Source: CAZWVA01 sp964636885 (lineage in GTDB: Bacteria > Desulfobacterota_D > UBA1144 > Nemesobacterales > CSP1-2). From it: a DNA stretch of 23,398 nucleotides. The notes under the pieces were generated by a model, which was not told the origin of the DNA, did not search any database, and saw nothing but the letters and a program-made list of their open reading frames with translations. The stretch's first letter is position 1. Each line of letters begins with the position of its first letter. Location: contig CAZWVA010000044.1 in NCBI GenBank assembly GCA_964636885.1, positions 1 through 23,398 of the forward strand. Direction: 5' to 3'. Both the position numbers and the translations under genes were made by a program. This document shows, in pieces, positions 8,616 through 15,499 of the stretch.

Positions 8616-8628
8616 AGGGGAACCCCCT
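8616..8628 (-). promoter_or_regulatory. Small hairpin over the possible ribosome site of dnaJ
   Basis: AGGGG and CCCCT pair around a three-base loop, ending four bases before the dnaJ start codon. The only purine-rich run that could bind the ribosome is inside the stem. It could act as a translation brake that opens with heat, but five base pairs may also arise by chance. Confidence 0.25.
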
Positions 8629-8814
8629 TCAGGTAATTTGATTTCTCCTTAACCGTGCCTGGCCAATATAGACACAATACCAACCATGTAATAGAGCCCC
8701 TATCACCCAAAGAACAGTTTACCTAAAAACACACCCGATAAGGCAGATGACAGCATCAATCATATAAGAAGGCTCACTAAGACAAAGCGACCCGTGTTCT
8801 ATACAGGTATTAAG

Positions 8815-9294
8815 CTACCTTTTTCCATCGCTTTTCTCCAGACGTTTATTTAGATCATCCAGTATATTCGAGATACCATTTCTTGGTAATAGGAGCTCTT
8901 TAAGACGTGGAAGAGCCATGAATCTGCTTACAACCTCCACTTGTGTACGATTCGGGGATTCTGATGTGAAAAACAAAGCGATTATCCTTCCTTCATTAAG
9001 AAAATCCGAACCTTCGGTCGCGATTATGTAGTCCTCTTTATCCGATTCGATGACCGTAAAGCCCATCTCATCTATCAGATAAATAGAGGTCTGAAAAACC
9101 TCATCGCGAGGGAAATCGTAGGTCCTCACAGAACCGCGCCCCTTTAATCCCTTTATCTCAGAGGGTGTTGAAAAGCTCATATACTGAAAAAGAAGACCGA
9201 CCAGGAATAACACTATGACCAGAATCGGGGCGAGGATAAGGGAGATAATTCCGTCTTCCTTCCCACATCGTTTATTTCTCTTGAGGTCAAGCAT
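8815..9294 (-). CDS. Small membrane-anchored protein of unknown function
   Basis: I do not recognise the family. With the start at ATG 9294 the product has 159 residues. It has a basic N-terminus (LKRNKRCGK), a single strong membrane segment at about residues 16-38, then a soluble domain of about 115 residues that is probably outside the inner membrane. That domain alternates strands and helices and ends in a charged Lys/Arg tail. The frame runs upstream to a GTG at 9354, but that codon lies in the loop of the hairpin that ends the porin transcript, so the internal ATG is more plausible. No clear ribosome site is visible for either. The gene lies 114 bases after the porin on the same strand. 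Confidence 0.65.
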   Translation of the reverse strand: MLDLKRNKRCGKEDGIISLILAPILVIVLFLVGLLFQYMSFSTPSEIKGLKGRGSVRTYDFPRDEVFQTSIYLIDEMGFTVIESDKEDYIIATEGSDFLNEGRIIALFFTSESPNRTQVEVVSRFMALPRLKELLLPRNGISNILDDLNKRLEKSDGKR

Positions 9295-9332
9295 ATTCGT
9301 CAAAATACCCGTTAATTCATCCGTTTCAAGTA

Positions 9333-9366
9333 AACCCGGCACCGGAGAAAGCACCGGTGCCGGGTT
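9333..9366 (-). terminator. Strong hairpin downstream of the porin gene
   Basis: Two perfectly complementary 13-base arms (9333-9345 and 9354-9366, built around CCGGCACCGG) enclose an 8-base loop. On the minus strand the stem is followed by TTTACTTG, so the U-tract is weak. It starts 43 bases after the porin stop codon. It most likely ends or attenuates the porin transcript, and it may also protect the mRNA 3' end. Confidence 0.7.
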
Positions 9367-9408
9367 CCCAAAAGAAGGTAAGGAAACGGAATCGGCCTTC
9401 CTCGGCTA

Positions 9409-10773
9409 TTAAAAATAAACCTGGATCTGAGTCCTAAATGTATTTGAATCGGTCTCTTCGCCAGCCGTATCTTCCTCCCTTATGAACGAATAGCCGAATT
9501 GTAGCTTCCACTTATGGCTCTTAGAGAAGTAGAAACCGAGTCCGGGCGTAATTTCCCACTTTTTGTCCTTCTCATCTACATCGTCGTCAAAATCTATATA
9601 TGTGAATCTTCCCGCAACCTCTATGAATCGGGGAATGACAAAGAAGCCACCTTGAACCCTGAACCCTTGATCGTTTACATTCGAAAGATCCGATTCTTCG
9701 GGTGATATTCGTCTAAATATGTACTCCCCATCCAAGCTGAAGACAGAGTATCTAAGGTTCACATCCGTAGTAAAAGAAAACACATCGGCATACACCGTAC
9801 CTATCTCGGCAAATCTGTCGTCTATACTGCTGTTGTCGGGGGTTTTTCTCTCAATGTTGAGTCCGGGGATGACGGCAGCGGCTGCGGAGATTGCAACGAG
9901 GACATTATCCTTTGGTCCAAAATTCGGCTCAAAATTATAATCCCCGCCCGTAGGGAACTGACCCTGTTTGTATTTCAACTCACCGCAGCAGGGGGTAAAT
10001 TGTATTCTACCAGCATATAGGAGATTTGAATCTACACTGGTCCCATTTCTTCCATCGCCATTAAACACCCCTGCACCGTAAACGATGTAATTCCCCAGGG
10101 CCCCGTATATAGCTGCACCCTCATCGCGTGCAAAACGAAACTCATCATCCAGGATAGACCTTTCTATAAGCTGTAGTGCGCTTCCAGAGTACAACTGCTC
10201 CCGGTTAAATGGGACCTTAAACTGACCCACTCTCGGAGCGAACCTCGTATCATAGGCCACATCAAAGAAGGCGTCTCTCAAAACCACGTCGTCTGTGGCT
10301 TCCAACTGAGTATAGTATAGTAGCCATGGTCTAAAGGCGTTTCCACTCCAGATCAGCCTCAGCCTTCTTATATTGAAATCGGTAGCCGTGTTTTTATCGT
10401 CCGTGTCGTTTATAGAGAATTGAACCTGACCGTATAGGTTCATTTTGATTGAAAAGTTTCCATCCTTTGTCTTAAAGAAGAGACCGTCTTTAATTCCCGC
10501 ATCGACCTTCCGCCACCAGGCATCCTTTTCTTCTTCTTTTACTGCTAGCTCCTCGATCCTCTTTTGATCGGCTTCTTTCTTGGTCTCAAGCTCCTCGATC
10601 TTATTACGAAGCTCTTCTATCTGCCGTTGGTTCTGCCTCTGGATCTCCTCCATCTGCCTTTTAAGAGCCTCTATTTGCGCACTCCGGGATTGAGCATAAG
10701 AGCTCAATACATAAAGCTGAAAAACAAACACCGCAGTAATCACCTTTAACCCACTTTGCCAAAAACCAGTCAT
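9409..10773 (-). CDS. Outer-membrane porin, phosphate-selective porin O/P family
   Basis: This 454-residue protein resembles the OprO/OprP porin family. An N-terminal signal peptide (about residues 1-27, ending SSYAQS) is followed by a coiled-coil of about 50 residues rich in Gln, Glu and Lys (30-85), as seen in trimeric porins of this type. A beta-barrel region follows, with NLYGQVQFSIN, FNIRRLRLIWSG, VGQFKVPFNREQ and many alternating aromatic strands. The last residue is Phe (QVYF), the usual outer-membrane insertion signal. Start ATG 10773 has GGAGG nine bases upstream, inside the end of a leader ORF. Family members carry phosphate, pyrophosphate or other anions; the substrate is not readable here. 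It lies downstream of the ABC importer operon on the same strand. Confidence 0.9.
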   Translation of the reverse strand: MTGFWQSGLKVITAVFVFQLYVLSSYAQSRSAQIEALKRQMEEIQRQNQRQIEELRNKIEELETKKEADQKRIEELAVKEEEKDAWWRKVDAGIKDGLFFKTKDGNFSIKMNLYGQVQFSINDTDDKNTATDFNIRRLRLIWSGNAFRPWLLYYTQLEATDDVVLRDAFFDVAYDTRFAPRVGQFKVPFNREQLYSGSALQLIERSILDDEFRFARDEGAAIYGALGNYIVYGAGVFNGDGRNGTSVDSNLLYAGRIQFTPCCGELKYKQGQFPTGGDYNFEPNFGPKDNVLVAISAAAAVIPGLNIERKTPDNSSIDDRFAEIGTVYADVFSFTTDVNLRYSVFSLDGEYIFRRISPEESDLSNVNDQGFRVQGGFFVIPRFIEVAGRFTYIDFDDDVDEKDKKWEITPGLGFYFSKSHKWKLQFGYSFIREEDTAGEETDSNTFRTQIQVYF

Positions 10774-10774
10774 A

Positions 10775-10825
10775 TTAGAGATCCTCCCTTTTTGCTATTT
10801 GAAGTGCTATTTCCCTTATTTCCAT
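10775..10825 (-). CDS. 16-codon leader ORF upstream of the porin
   Basis: A short frame encodes MEIREIALQIAKREDL and stops one base before the porin ATG. It has an excellent ribosome site, GGAGG (10834-10838), eight bases before its ATG. The porin's own GGAGG site (10783-10787) lies inside this ORF, so ribosomes finishing it would terminate on the porin start. This geometry is typical of translational coupling. The peptide has no run of a single amino acid, so classical attenuation is less likely. It could be a chance frame, but two consensus ribosome sites in a row are unlikely by chance. Confidence 0.5.
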   Translation of the reverse strand: MEIREIALQIAKREDL

Positions 10826-10862
10826 GGTTGTATCCTCCCTAAATAAGGTTAGAGTCATACTG

Positions 10863-10889
10863 TAAGCACATCTCTACTGCTTGTGCTTA
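10863..10889. promoter_or_regulatory. Inverted repeat upstream of the porin leader ORF
   Basis: TAAGCACA and TGTGCTTA form a perfect 8-base dyad with an 11-base centre, about 40 bases upstream of the leader ORF start. The spacing fits a dimeric regulator operator. A stem in the 5' leader RNA is an alternative. Confidence 0.4.
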
Positions 10890-10898
10890 ATAAAAATC

Positions 10899-10989
10899 TG
10901 TGGGTTTAGCGTGTGGATTATCGATTTAGGGGACTACAGTAGTATGTACTCCTAGACCGATAGTATCTTAGAAGCAGGCTGTGGATTAT
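10899..10989. repeat. Three TGTGG(A/G)TTWW direct repeats
   Basis: Copies lie at 10899-10908 (TGTGGGTTTA), 10912-10921 (TGTGGATTAT) and 10980-10989 (TGTGGATTAT), all in the same orientation. The first two are 13 bases apart. They sit between the end of the importer operon and the porin leader. On the minus strand they read TAATCCACA, one mismatch from the DnaA box TTATCCACA. Confidence 0.4.
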
Positions 10990-11024
10990 TAGATCACTTT
11001 GTATGTTACTTAATACAATAGGCA

Positions 11025-11780
11025 TTAGGCGAGTCCCCATCTCTCTCTAACCTTGTTCTCTATCCTTGCAAATATTAGTCTATCCACCACGACTCCGATT
11101 ACGATTATTACAACCATCACGGCTATTACCTGATTCATATCGTTTAGCTCCCTTCCCATCATAAGGAGATGTCCCAAACCCAGACCTACGTAGAGGAGTT
11201 CTGCTGCCATAAGTGAACGCCATGCAAAAGACCATCCCTGCTTAAAACCGCTTATGATAGAGGGAAGTGCTGCAGGTATTATAACCCCTGTGTACAGCCT
11301 GAGTCCTCCTGCCCCCATAGTCCTTGCCGCCCTTATGTAGATAGGAGGGACGTTTTTCACCCCGGTATCTGCACCTATTATGATCGAAAATAGAGAGCCC
11401 AAAATAACAACCGTCTGGATCGCCGTCTCACTCAGCCCAAACCAGAGAAGGGCAAGAGGGAGCCAGCATATACTTGGAAGCGCTTGAAAACCCAAGACCA
11501 GAGAGCCTACAGTCTCATCCAGGGTCTTTACCCTTCCAATAAGGAGGCCTATCAATAATCCGAGCACTATTGAGATGCCGTATCCGATAAGGATCCTCTT
11601 CATGCTGATTAGAATCCCGATTACGAATGTCCTATCCTCAAATCCCGCAACGAGCGTTCTAAGAACGCCAAATGGAGACGGGAAGATGTATTCAGGCCAA
11701 ACCTTAAGCAGTGCGAGTCCCTGCCAAATCCCTATGAGGAGAAGATAAAAGACAGTGAGTTTCATAAACCTCTTACTCAT
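11025..11780 (-). CDS. ABC transporter permease, sulfonate/taurine/nitrate type
   Basis: This is an inner-membrane permease of the SsuC/TauC/NrtB class. The 251-residue protein has six or so hydrophobic segments. The cytoplasmic EAA loop that docks the ATPase is visible as AARTMGAGGLRLYTGVIIPAALPS near residues 155-180. VVDRLIFARIENKVRERW at the C-terminus is characteristic of the family. The start ATG overlaps the ATPase stop codon by four bases (ATGA), showing translational coupling. It is the last gene of the importer operon. The family covers sulfonates, taurine, nitrate, cyanate and thiamine precursors, so the substrate must come from the binding protein. Confidence 0.93.
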   Translation of the reverse strand: MSKRFMKLTVFYLLLIGIWQGLALLKVWPEYIFPSPFGVLRTLVAGFEDRTFVIGILISMKRILIGYGISIVLGLLIGLLIGRVKTLDETVGSLVLGFQALPSICWLPLALLWFGLSETAIQTVVILGSLFSIIIGADTGVKNVPPIYIRAARTMGAGGLRLYTGVIIPAALPSIISGFKQGWSFAWRSLMAAELLYVGLGLGHLLMMGRELNDMNQVIAVMVVIIVIGVVVDRLIFARIENKVRERWGLA

Positions 11781-12862
11781 CGGGCCGCCTCTTTTACCGC
11801 TTCGTTCTCCTCTTTCCCTTCCAGTTCTTCCCTTAGATCATCCGTAATCCACTTTGTATTCAAAAACACCTCAGGATTATCCATTTTTCTAGGCCTCGCA
11901 ATGTCTATCTCATATTCCGCCTTTATCCTCCCGGGGTTCTTTGAACAAACTATCACCCTGTCTCCAAGTAATACCGCTTCCTGAACGTTATGGGTAACAA
12001 AAACGATGGTTTTATGTGATTCAAGCCATATCCCTTGCAGTTCATCCTGAAGGGTTTCTCTCGTGTAAACGTCAAGAGCCGCAAAGGGTTCATCCATAAG
12101 GAGAACGGCGGGCTCCATCGCAAGGGCCCTTGCAATTGCCACCCTCTGTTTCATTCCGCCTGAGAGTTGATGTATAAACGAATCGTGGAACTTTTCATCA
12201 AGCCCCACCAGTTTGAGATAATCAAGGGCAAGGGTTCTACGCACCTTGGGAGCAACTCCGAGGATTTTAAGACCGAATTCAACGTTTTGTATAACGGTAA
12301 GCCAGGGGAAGAGGGCACCTTCCTGAAACACGACCACACGGTCTGAACCGGGACCTGTTACACGATTGCCATTTGACCAGATCTCGCCCTTCGTGGGTCT
12401 ATCAAGCCCGGCAATCAGATTGAGAAGCGTGGATTTACCGCATCCCGAGGGGCCGAGGAGGCAAACAAACTCCCCTTGATGAATCATCAAATTGATATTT
12501 TCAAGAGCCGTAAGGCTGCCGTGACTGGTCTTAAATGCCTTTGACACATCCACTACCCGAAGCCTGGGCAGTGTTTCTTCAACCTTTTGGATAAAGATAT
12601 GCCAGACGCCGTTTTGTTCGACGACCCTAAATGGGTAGCCCCTTCGGGAGCAGAACCTGGGAGCGTTCTCTTTGGCCGTAGGCTCGTGATCGCATATGAC
12701 CTGGAGAATTTCCCTATCCTTTAGTCCCCTCATAGCGTTCCTAATGACATTAAGAGGATGAGGGCAAATCGCCCCTCTCACATCGATTAACCTATCGGGT
12801 TTTAATTCATTAAGACCCTTTAACTCTTCGGTCTTTTCAGATCCCTGTATAGACTCAATCAT
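11777..12862 (-). CDS. TusA-type sulfurtransferase domain fused to ABC importer ATPase
   Basis: Two domains are joined in 361 residues. Residues of about 24-93 form a TusA/SirA-like domain: DVRGAICPHP with Cys33 in the family's CPxP motif, then VICDHEPTAKENAPRFCSRRGYPF. Cys57 and Cys71 are also present. Residues of about 100-335 form an SsuB/TauB-class ATPase with Walker A GPSGCGKST (137-145), Q-loop Gln180, signature LSGGMKQR (233-240), Walker B LLMDEP (254-259) and switch His291. All catalytic residues are intact. The start overlaps the binding-protein gene by 8 bases and the end overlaps the permease by 4. TusA proteins carry persulfide sulfur on the CPxP cysteine. The fusion suggests that import is linked to sulfur handling, though it could be only a sensor. 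Confidence 0.92.
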   Translation of the reverse strand: MIESIQGSEKTEELKGLNELKPDRLIDVRGAICPHPLNVIRNAMRGLKDREILQVICDHEPTAKENAPRFCSRRGYPFRVVEQNGVWHIFIQKVEETLPRLRVVDVSKAFKTSHGSLTALENINLMIHQGEFVCLLGPSGCGKSTLLNLIAGLDRPTKGEIWSNGNRVTGPGSDRVVVFQEGALFPWLTVIQNVEFGLKILGVAPKVRRTLALDYLKLVGLDEKFHDSFIHQLSGGMKQRVAIARALAMEPAVLLMDEPFAALDVYTRETLQDELQGIWLESHKTIVFVTHNVQEAVLLGDRVIVCSKNPGRIKAEYEIDIARPRKMDNPEVFLNTKWITDDLREELEGKEENEAVKEAAR

Positions 12863-13928
12863 CTTTCTTCTCCTCTTTTTTCTTTGAAACGTCTAGTTTC
12901 ACAGGCTGAAGCCCCTTTTCTTTCAGTACCTTGTTGAGCAGGCTAAGGTCATATATGTTTGATAGATCTGGCTTCTCTTTCCCCAGGAATCCCTGCTCAA
13001 ACGCCCACCTTACAGACTTAAAAAGTGAGCTTGAAATCGGGTCGTATGTAAAGTCAATCCTCTTAAACGACTCGTCGAGAACCTTTTGAGGAATCGCTTT
13101 ACCAGTTTCTTTTTTAATTTCTTCGTTTACTATCCTCTTAGCCTCTTCTGGGTTTTTGTTTATCCACTCGGTGAGCTCAACGTGAGCCGCTATCCACTTT
13201 TTAACAAGGTCAGGGTGCTCTTTTAAAAACCTCGTGCTGACGATGAGGTGAGTGGTAACGAACCTCCCATTGGGCCAGAGTTCCCTTTCATCGAGGAAAA
13301 GCCTTCCGCCCCCTTCGAGTATAAGCCTTGAAACCCATGGCTCAACCGTCCACGCTCCGTCGATCTCCTTTTTGAGGAATAGTGTTAGTTGATCCGGGTT
13401 TGCAAGCGGGATTACCTGAACGGTGCCCCCCTTTTCCTTTAACCTATAACCGTTGTCTTTAAGCCAGCCTCTAAGTGCCACATCTTGCGTGTTTCCCAGC
13501 TGGGGTGATGCGATCTTCTTACTGTTAAAGTCTCTTACGCTATTTATCCCGGAATCCGATCTAACGACAAGACCGGCCCCTCCGCTTGCCGCCCCTGCAA
13601 CGATGCGAAGAGCCTCTCCCTTGGATTTTACATAACCATTAATCGCAGGGCTTGGTCCTATGTATGCGAGATCGAGCTGCCCAGCAAATAGGGCTTCAAT
13701 TGCCGAGGGGCCCGCGTTAAACACCTTCCATTCGACCTTCGTGTTTTCTCCTAAGGCCTTCTCAAACCACCCCTTTGCCTGCCCAATAACCCCCTGGGCG
13801 TGGGTTATGTTTGGGAAATGACCAGCGCGTATGGTTACTGTAGGGTCCTCGGCAAGTGCTCCAATCGTAAGAAACAGTAATCCCACTATTAGGTCGGTCA
13901 ACAGAATCCAAGATAGGTTGAACCTCAT
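12855..13928 (-). CDS. Periplasmic binding protein of the SsuA/TauA/NrtA class
   Basis: This is the solute receptor of the importer. A signal peptide covers about residues 1-26, ending GALAED. The mature part shows the hallmark pattern of sulfonate-type receptors: AGHFPNITHAQGVIG, AKGWFEKALG, VFNAGPSAIEALFAGQLDLAYIGPSPAINGY and GGAGLVVRSDSGI, then IASPQLGNTQDVALRGWL. Length 357 is slightly longer than typical because of a Lys/Asp-rich tail. It is the first gene of a three-gene operon with overlapping reading frames. A GGAGGAAAAA ribosome site precedes ATG 13928. The closest family is aliphatic sulfonate binding (SsuA), but nitrate, taurine or another anion cannot be excluded. Confidence 0.9.
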   Translation of the reverse strand: MRFNLSWILLTDLIVGLLFLTIGALAEDPTVTIRAGHFPNITHAQGVIGQAKGWFEKALGENTKVEWKVFNAGPSAIEALFAGQLDLAYIGPSPAINGYVKSKGEALRIVAGAASGGAGLVVRSDSGINSVRDFNSKKIASPQLGNTQDVALRGWLKDNGYRLKEKGGTVQVIPLANPDQLTLFLKKEIDGAWTVEPWVSRLILEGGGRLFLDERELWPNGRFVTTHLIVSTRFLKEHPDLVKKWIAAHVELTEWINKNPEEAKRIVNEEIKKETGKAIPQKVLDESFKRIDFTYDPISSSLFKSVRWAFEQGFLGKEKPDLSNIYDLSLLNKVLKEKGLQPVKLDVSKKKEEKKDD

Positions 13929-14044
13929 CGTTTTTCCTCCTTTTAGCTATTGAGGGTCTTTAAGGTGCAAAAAGAGTACCAAATGAAAAATCTCTTTTAT
14001 CTTCAAGGAGATCTGTAAAAATCACAAACTTAATCTGATTAACA

Positions 14045-14045
14045 A
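14045..14045. other. Marker: see palindrome at 14145-14162
   Basis: No separate feature here; this base lies in the AT-rich region between the two promoter elements. Confidence 0.05.
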
Positions 14046-14057
14046 CTAACCAGAATT

Positions 14058-14086
14058 TTGATTGATTAAATAACAATTTGTATATT
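14058..14086 (+). promoter_or_regulatory. Candidate promoter in the divergent region
   Basis: TTGATT (14058-14063), a 17-base spacer and TATATT (14081-14086) form a good sigma70-like pair pointing toward the THEP1 gene. It would leave a leader of about 135 bases. The stretch is AT-rich, so a chance match is possible. Confidence 0.35.
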
Positions 14087-14144
14087 TTTAAACCATCATC
14101 GTAGGGTTTTTAATCTTGTTATCCTTCATATAGAGCCTGCAAGA

Positions 14145-14162
14145 TCCGGTTTATTAACCGGA
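14145..14162. promoter_or_regulatory. Palindrome TCCGGTTTATTAACCGGA, possible operator
   Basis: Seven-base arms around a four-base centre (TATT). It lies between the two promoter candidates upstream of the THEP1 gene. It could be a repressor site or a hairpin in a longer leader RNA. There is no T-run after it on either strand, so a terminator is unlikely. Confidence 0.4.
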
Positions 14163-14208
14163 CTGCCTCCTTAGAAAATCCTCTGTAGGACCTAACATGC
14201 AAGCACTA

Positions 14209-14217
14209 TGTTATATT
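14209..14217 (+). promoter_or_regulatory. Candidate extended -10 element for the THEP1 gene
   Basis: TGTTATATT matches the extended -10 pattern TGnTATAAT with one mismatch. Transcription would begin near 14224, only about four bases before the ATG at 14228, giving an almost leaderless mRNA. That agrees with the lack of a clear ribosome site. Confidence 0.4.
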
Positions 14218-14227
14218 TGTACAGGCA

Positions 14228-14761
14228 ATGGGTCAGATAAAGAAAAACATACTCATAACGGGGCTGCCCGGCGTAGGAAAGACGACCCTTATAAAAAGGC
14301 TCTCCCAGAAACTAACCGACTTGCATCCCGTGGGTTTCTACACCGAGGAGATAAGGGAAAGGGGCGTTAGGAAGGGGTTTTATATGATATCCCTGGACGG
14401 AAGAAGGGGGATCCTCTCCCACGTGGATATAAAGGGCCCCTTTAAGATCGGTAAATACGGGGTTGATGTAGAGAGCTTTGAGCGTTTCCTCGATTCCATA
14501 CCGTTTTTCGATCCTGAAACAAGGCTCATCGTTATAGATGAGATAGGAAAGATGGAATGTCTCTCCTATAAATTTAAAGGGCTCTTAAAAAGGGTCTTGG
14601 ATTCCGAAAGGATAGTCGTTGCAACGATCGCGCTTAAGGGAGGCGGGATTATAGCGGATATAAAGAAAAGAGGCGATATAGGGCTTTTTGAGATAACACA
14701 CGAAAATAGGGACCTTGTACTATCGGAGATACTAAAGGAGGTTAAGGAGCTTATGGCATAA
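14228..14761 (+). CDS. THEP1-type nucleoside-triphosphatase
   Basis: The 177-residue P-loop protein matches the THEP1/NTPase_1 family, which hydrolyses several nucleoside triphosphates slowly in vitro and whose cellular role is unclear. Walker A GLPGVGKTT is at residues 12-20, HPVGFYTEEIRERGVRKGF follows, and the characteristic Walker B with DEIGKMEC ends at Cys111. Length agrees with the family (about 170-190). No signal peptide is present. Members are common in archaea and thermophilic bacteria. It is divergent from the importer operon and convergent with the PEBP-family gene, so the context does not reveal a role. Confidence 0.9.
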   Translation: MGQIKKNILITGLPGVGKTTLIKRLSQKLTDLHPVGFYTEEIRERGVRKGFYMISLDGRRGILSHVDIKGPFKIGKYGVDVESFERFLDSIPFFDPETRLIVIDEIGKMECLSYKFKGLLKRVLDSERIVVATIALKGGGIIADIKKRGDIGLFEITHENRDLVLSEILKEVKELMA

Positions 14762-14806
14762 GTGTGGGATTCGAATCGTAAGCCAAATCCGATGAAAATA
14801 AACGGT

Positions 14807-15364
14807 CTACCTTCTATATCTTCCCATTAACTCTCCCTTAGCCAGTATATGCCCCTCCATAGCCTTTAACAGATCCGCCTTCGTGGCCCCGGCCTCAAGC
14901 TCAATCTCCTTATCCAGGGCATAGAGCCTAAAATAGTACCTATGGGTGCCGCCAGGGGGGCAAGGACCGCCATAACCGATTGTATGGAAATCGTTTATCC
15001 CCTGTTTTGCACCATTTGGAAGTACCCTCTCGTGTGGTACGTTTTCGGGTAGCTCTCCACCTCCTGGGGGTATATTGAAGATGACCCAATGCACCCATAT
15101 CCCCATTGGAGCATCGGGATCGTCGCATATAAGGGCTAGACTCTTTGCACCTTCGGGTACAGAATCCCATGATATTGGAGGGGAGACATTCGGGCCGTCG
15201 CACGTATAGATCTTAGGTATCATACCCCCTTCTTTAAAGGCTGTACTTGTAACCCTCATCCCTTCTTCCCCTACAGTCGCTGAACCGGATTCTGTCTTGC
15301 CCTGAAACGTATAGAGTAAGAGAAGAAGGAATAGAACCGTTAAATGGCGCCTTCTCTGGAACAT
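14807..15364 (-). CDS. Secreted PEBP family protein (YbhB/YbcL-like)
   Basis: This belongs to the bacterial branch of the phosphatidylethanolamine-binding protein / Raf-kinase-inhibitor-like family. Visible motifs are PKIYTCDGPNVSPPISW, CDDPDAPMGIWVHWVIFNIP and YGGPCPPGGTHRYYFRLYALD, which form the conserved anion-binding pocket. Residues 1-25 (basic start followed by a Leu-rich core) form a signal peptide, so the protein is exported. Length 185 is normal with a signal. GGGGAG before ATG 15364 serves as ribosome site. Physiological ligands of the bacterial members are not settled. Confidence 0.93.
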   Translation of the reverse strand: MFQRRRHLTVLFLLLLLYTFQGKTESGSATVGEEGMRVTSTAFKEGGMIPKIYTCDGPNVSPPISWDSVPEGAKSLALICDDPDAPMGIWVHWVIFNIPPGGGELPENVPHERVLPNGAKQGINDFHTIGYGGPCPPGGTHRYYFRLYALDKEIELEAGATKADLLKAMEGHILAKGELMGRYRR

Positions 15365-15499
15365 CTATATAACTCCCCTATAGTGAGCCTTTTTTTATCA
15401 TTATCCCATGAAGAATAATCCATTGTCAACGCAACCGGACTTTGAGTAATAGAACTCGGTACCCATATCGGATAAACTATTATTTTAGGAGAGCCAAAG

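Larger units (their letters stand above)
13929..14227. other. AT-rich divergent control region between the importer operon and the THEP1 gene
   Basis: This 299-base gap separates two divergent genes and contains no convincing gene. It is clearly richer in A and T than its flanks, especially 13980-14110. It holds two plus-strand promoter candidates and one palindrome, listed separately. I could not find an equally good promoter for the importer operon on the minus strand. Confidence 0.5.

Noticed and set aside
9295..9354. Longer N-terminus for the small membrane protein from GTG 9354
   Set aside because: The GTG lies at the edge of the loop of the porin terminator hairpin and has no ribosome site; ATG 9294 sits directly before the basic residues and membrane helix.
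14766..14780. GATTCGAATC, resembling a tRNA T-loop
   Set aside because: No matching acceptor, D-arm or anticodon arm exists upstream, where the THEP1 coding region ends.
15376..15387. CCCTATAGTGAG, matching on the minus strand the core of the phage T7 late promoter
   Set aside because: Only the 12-base core matches; the upstream half of the 23-base promoter does not, there is no phage gene nearby, and a single match is most likely chance.
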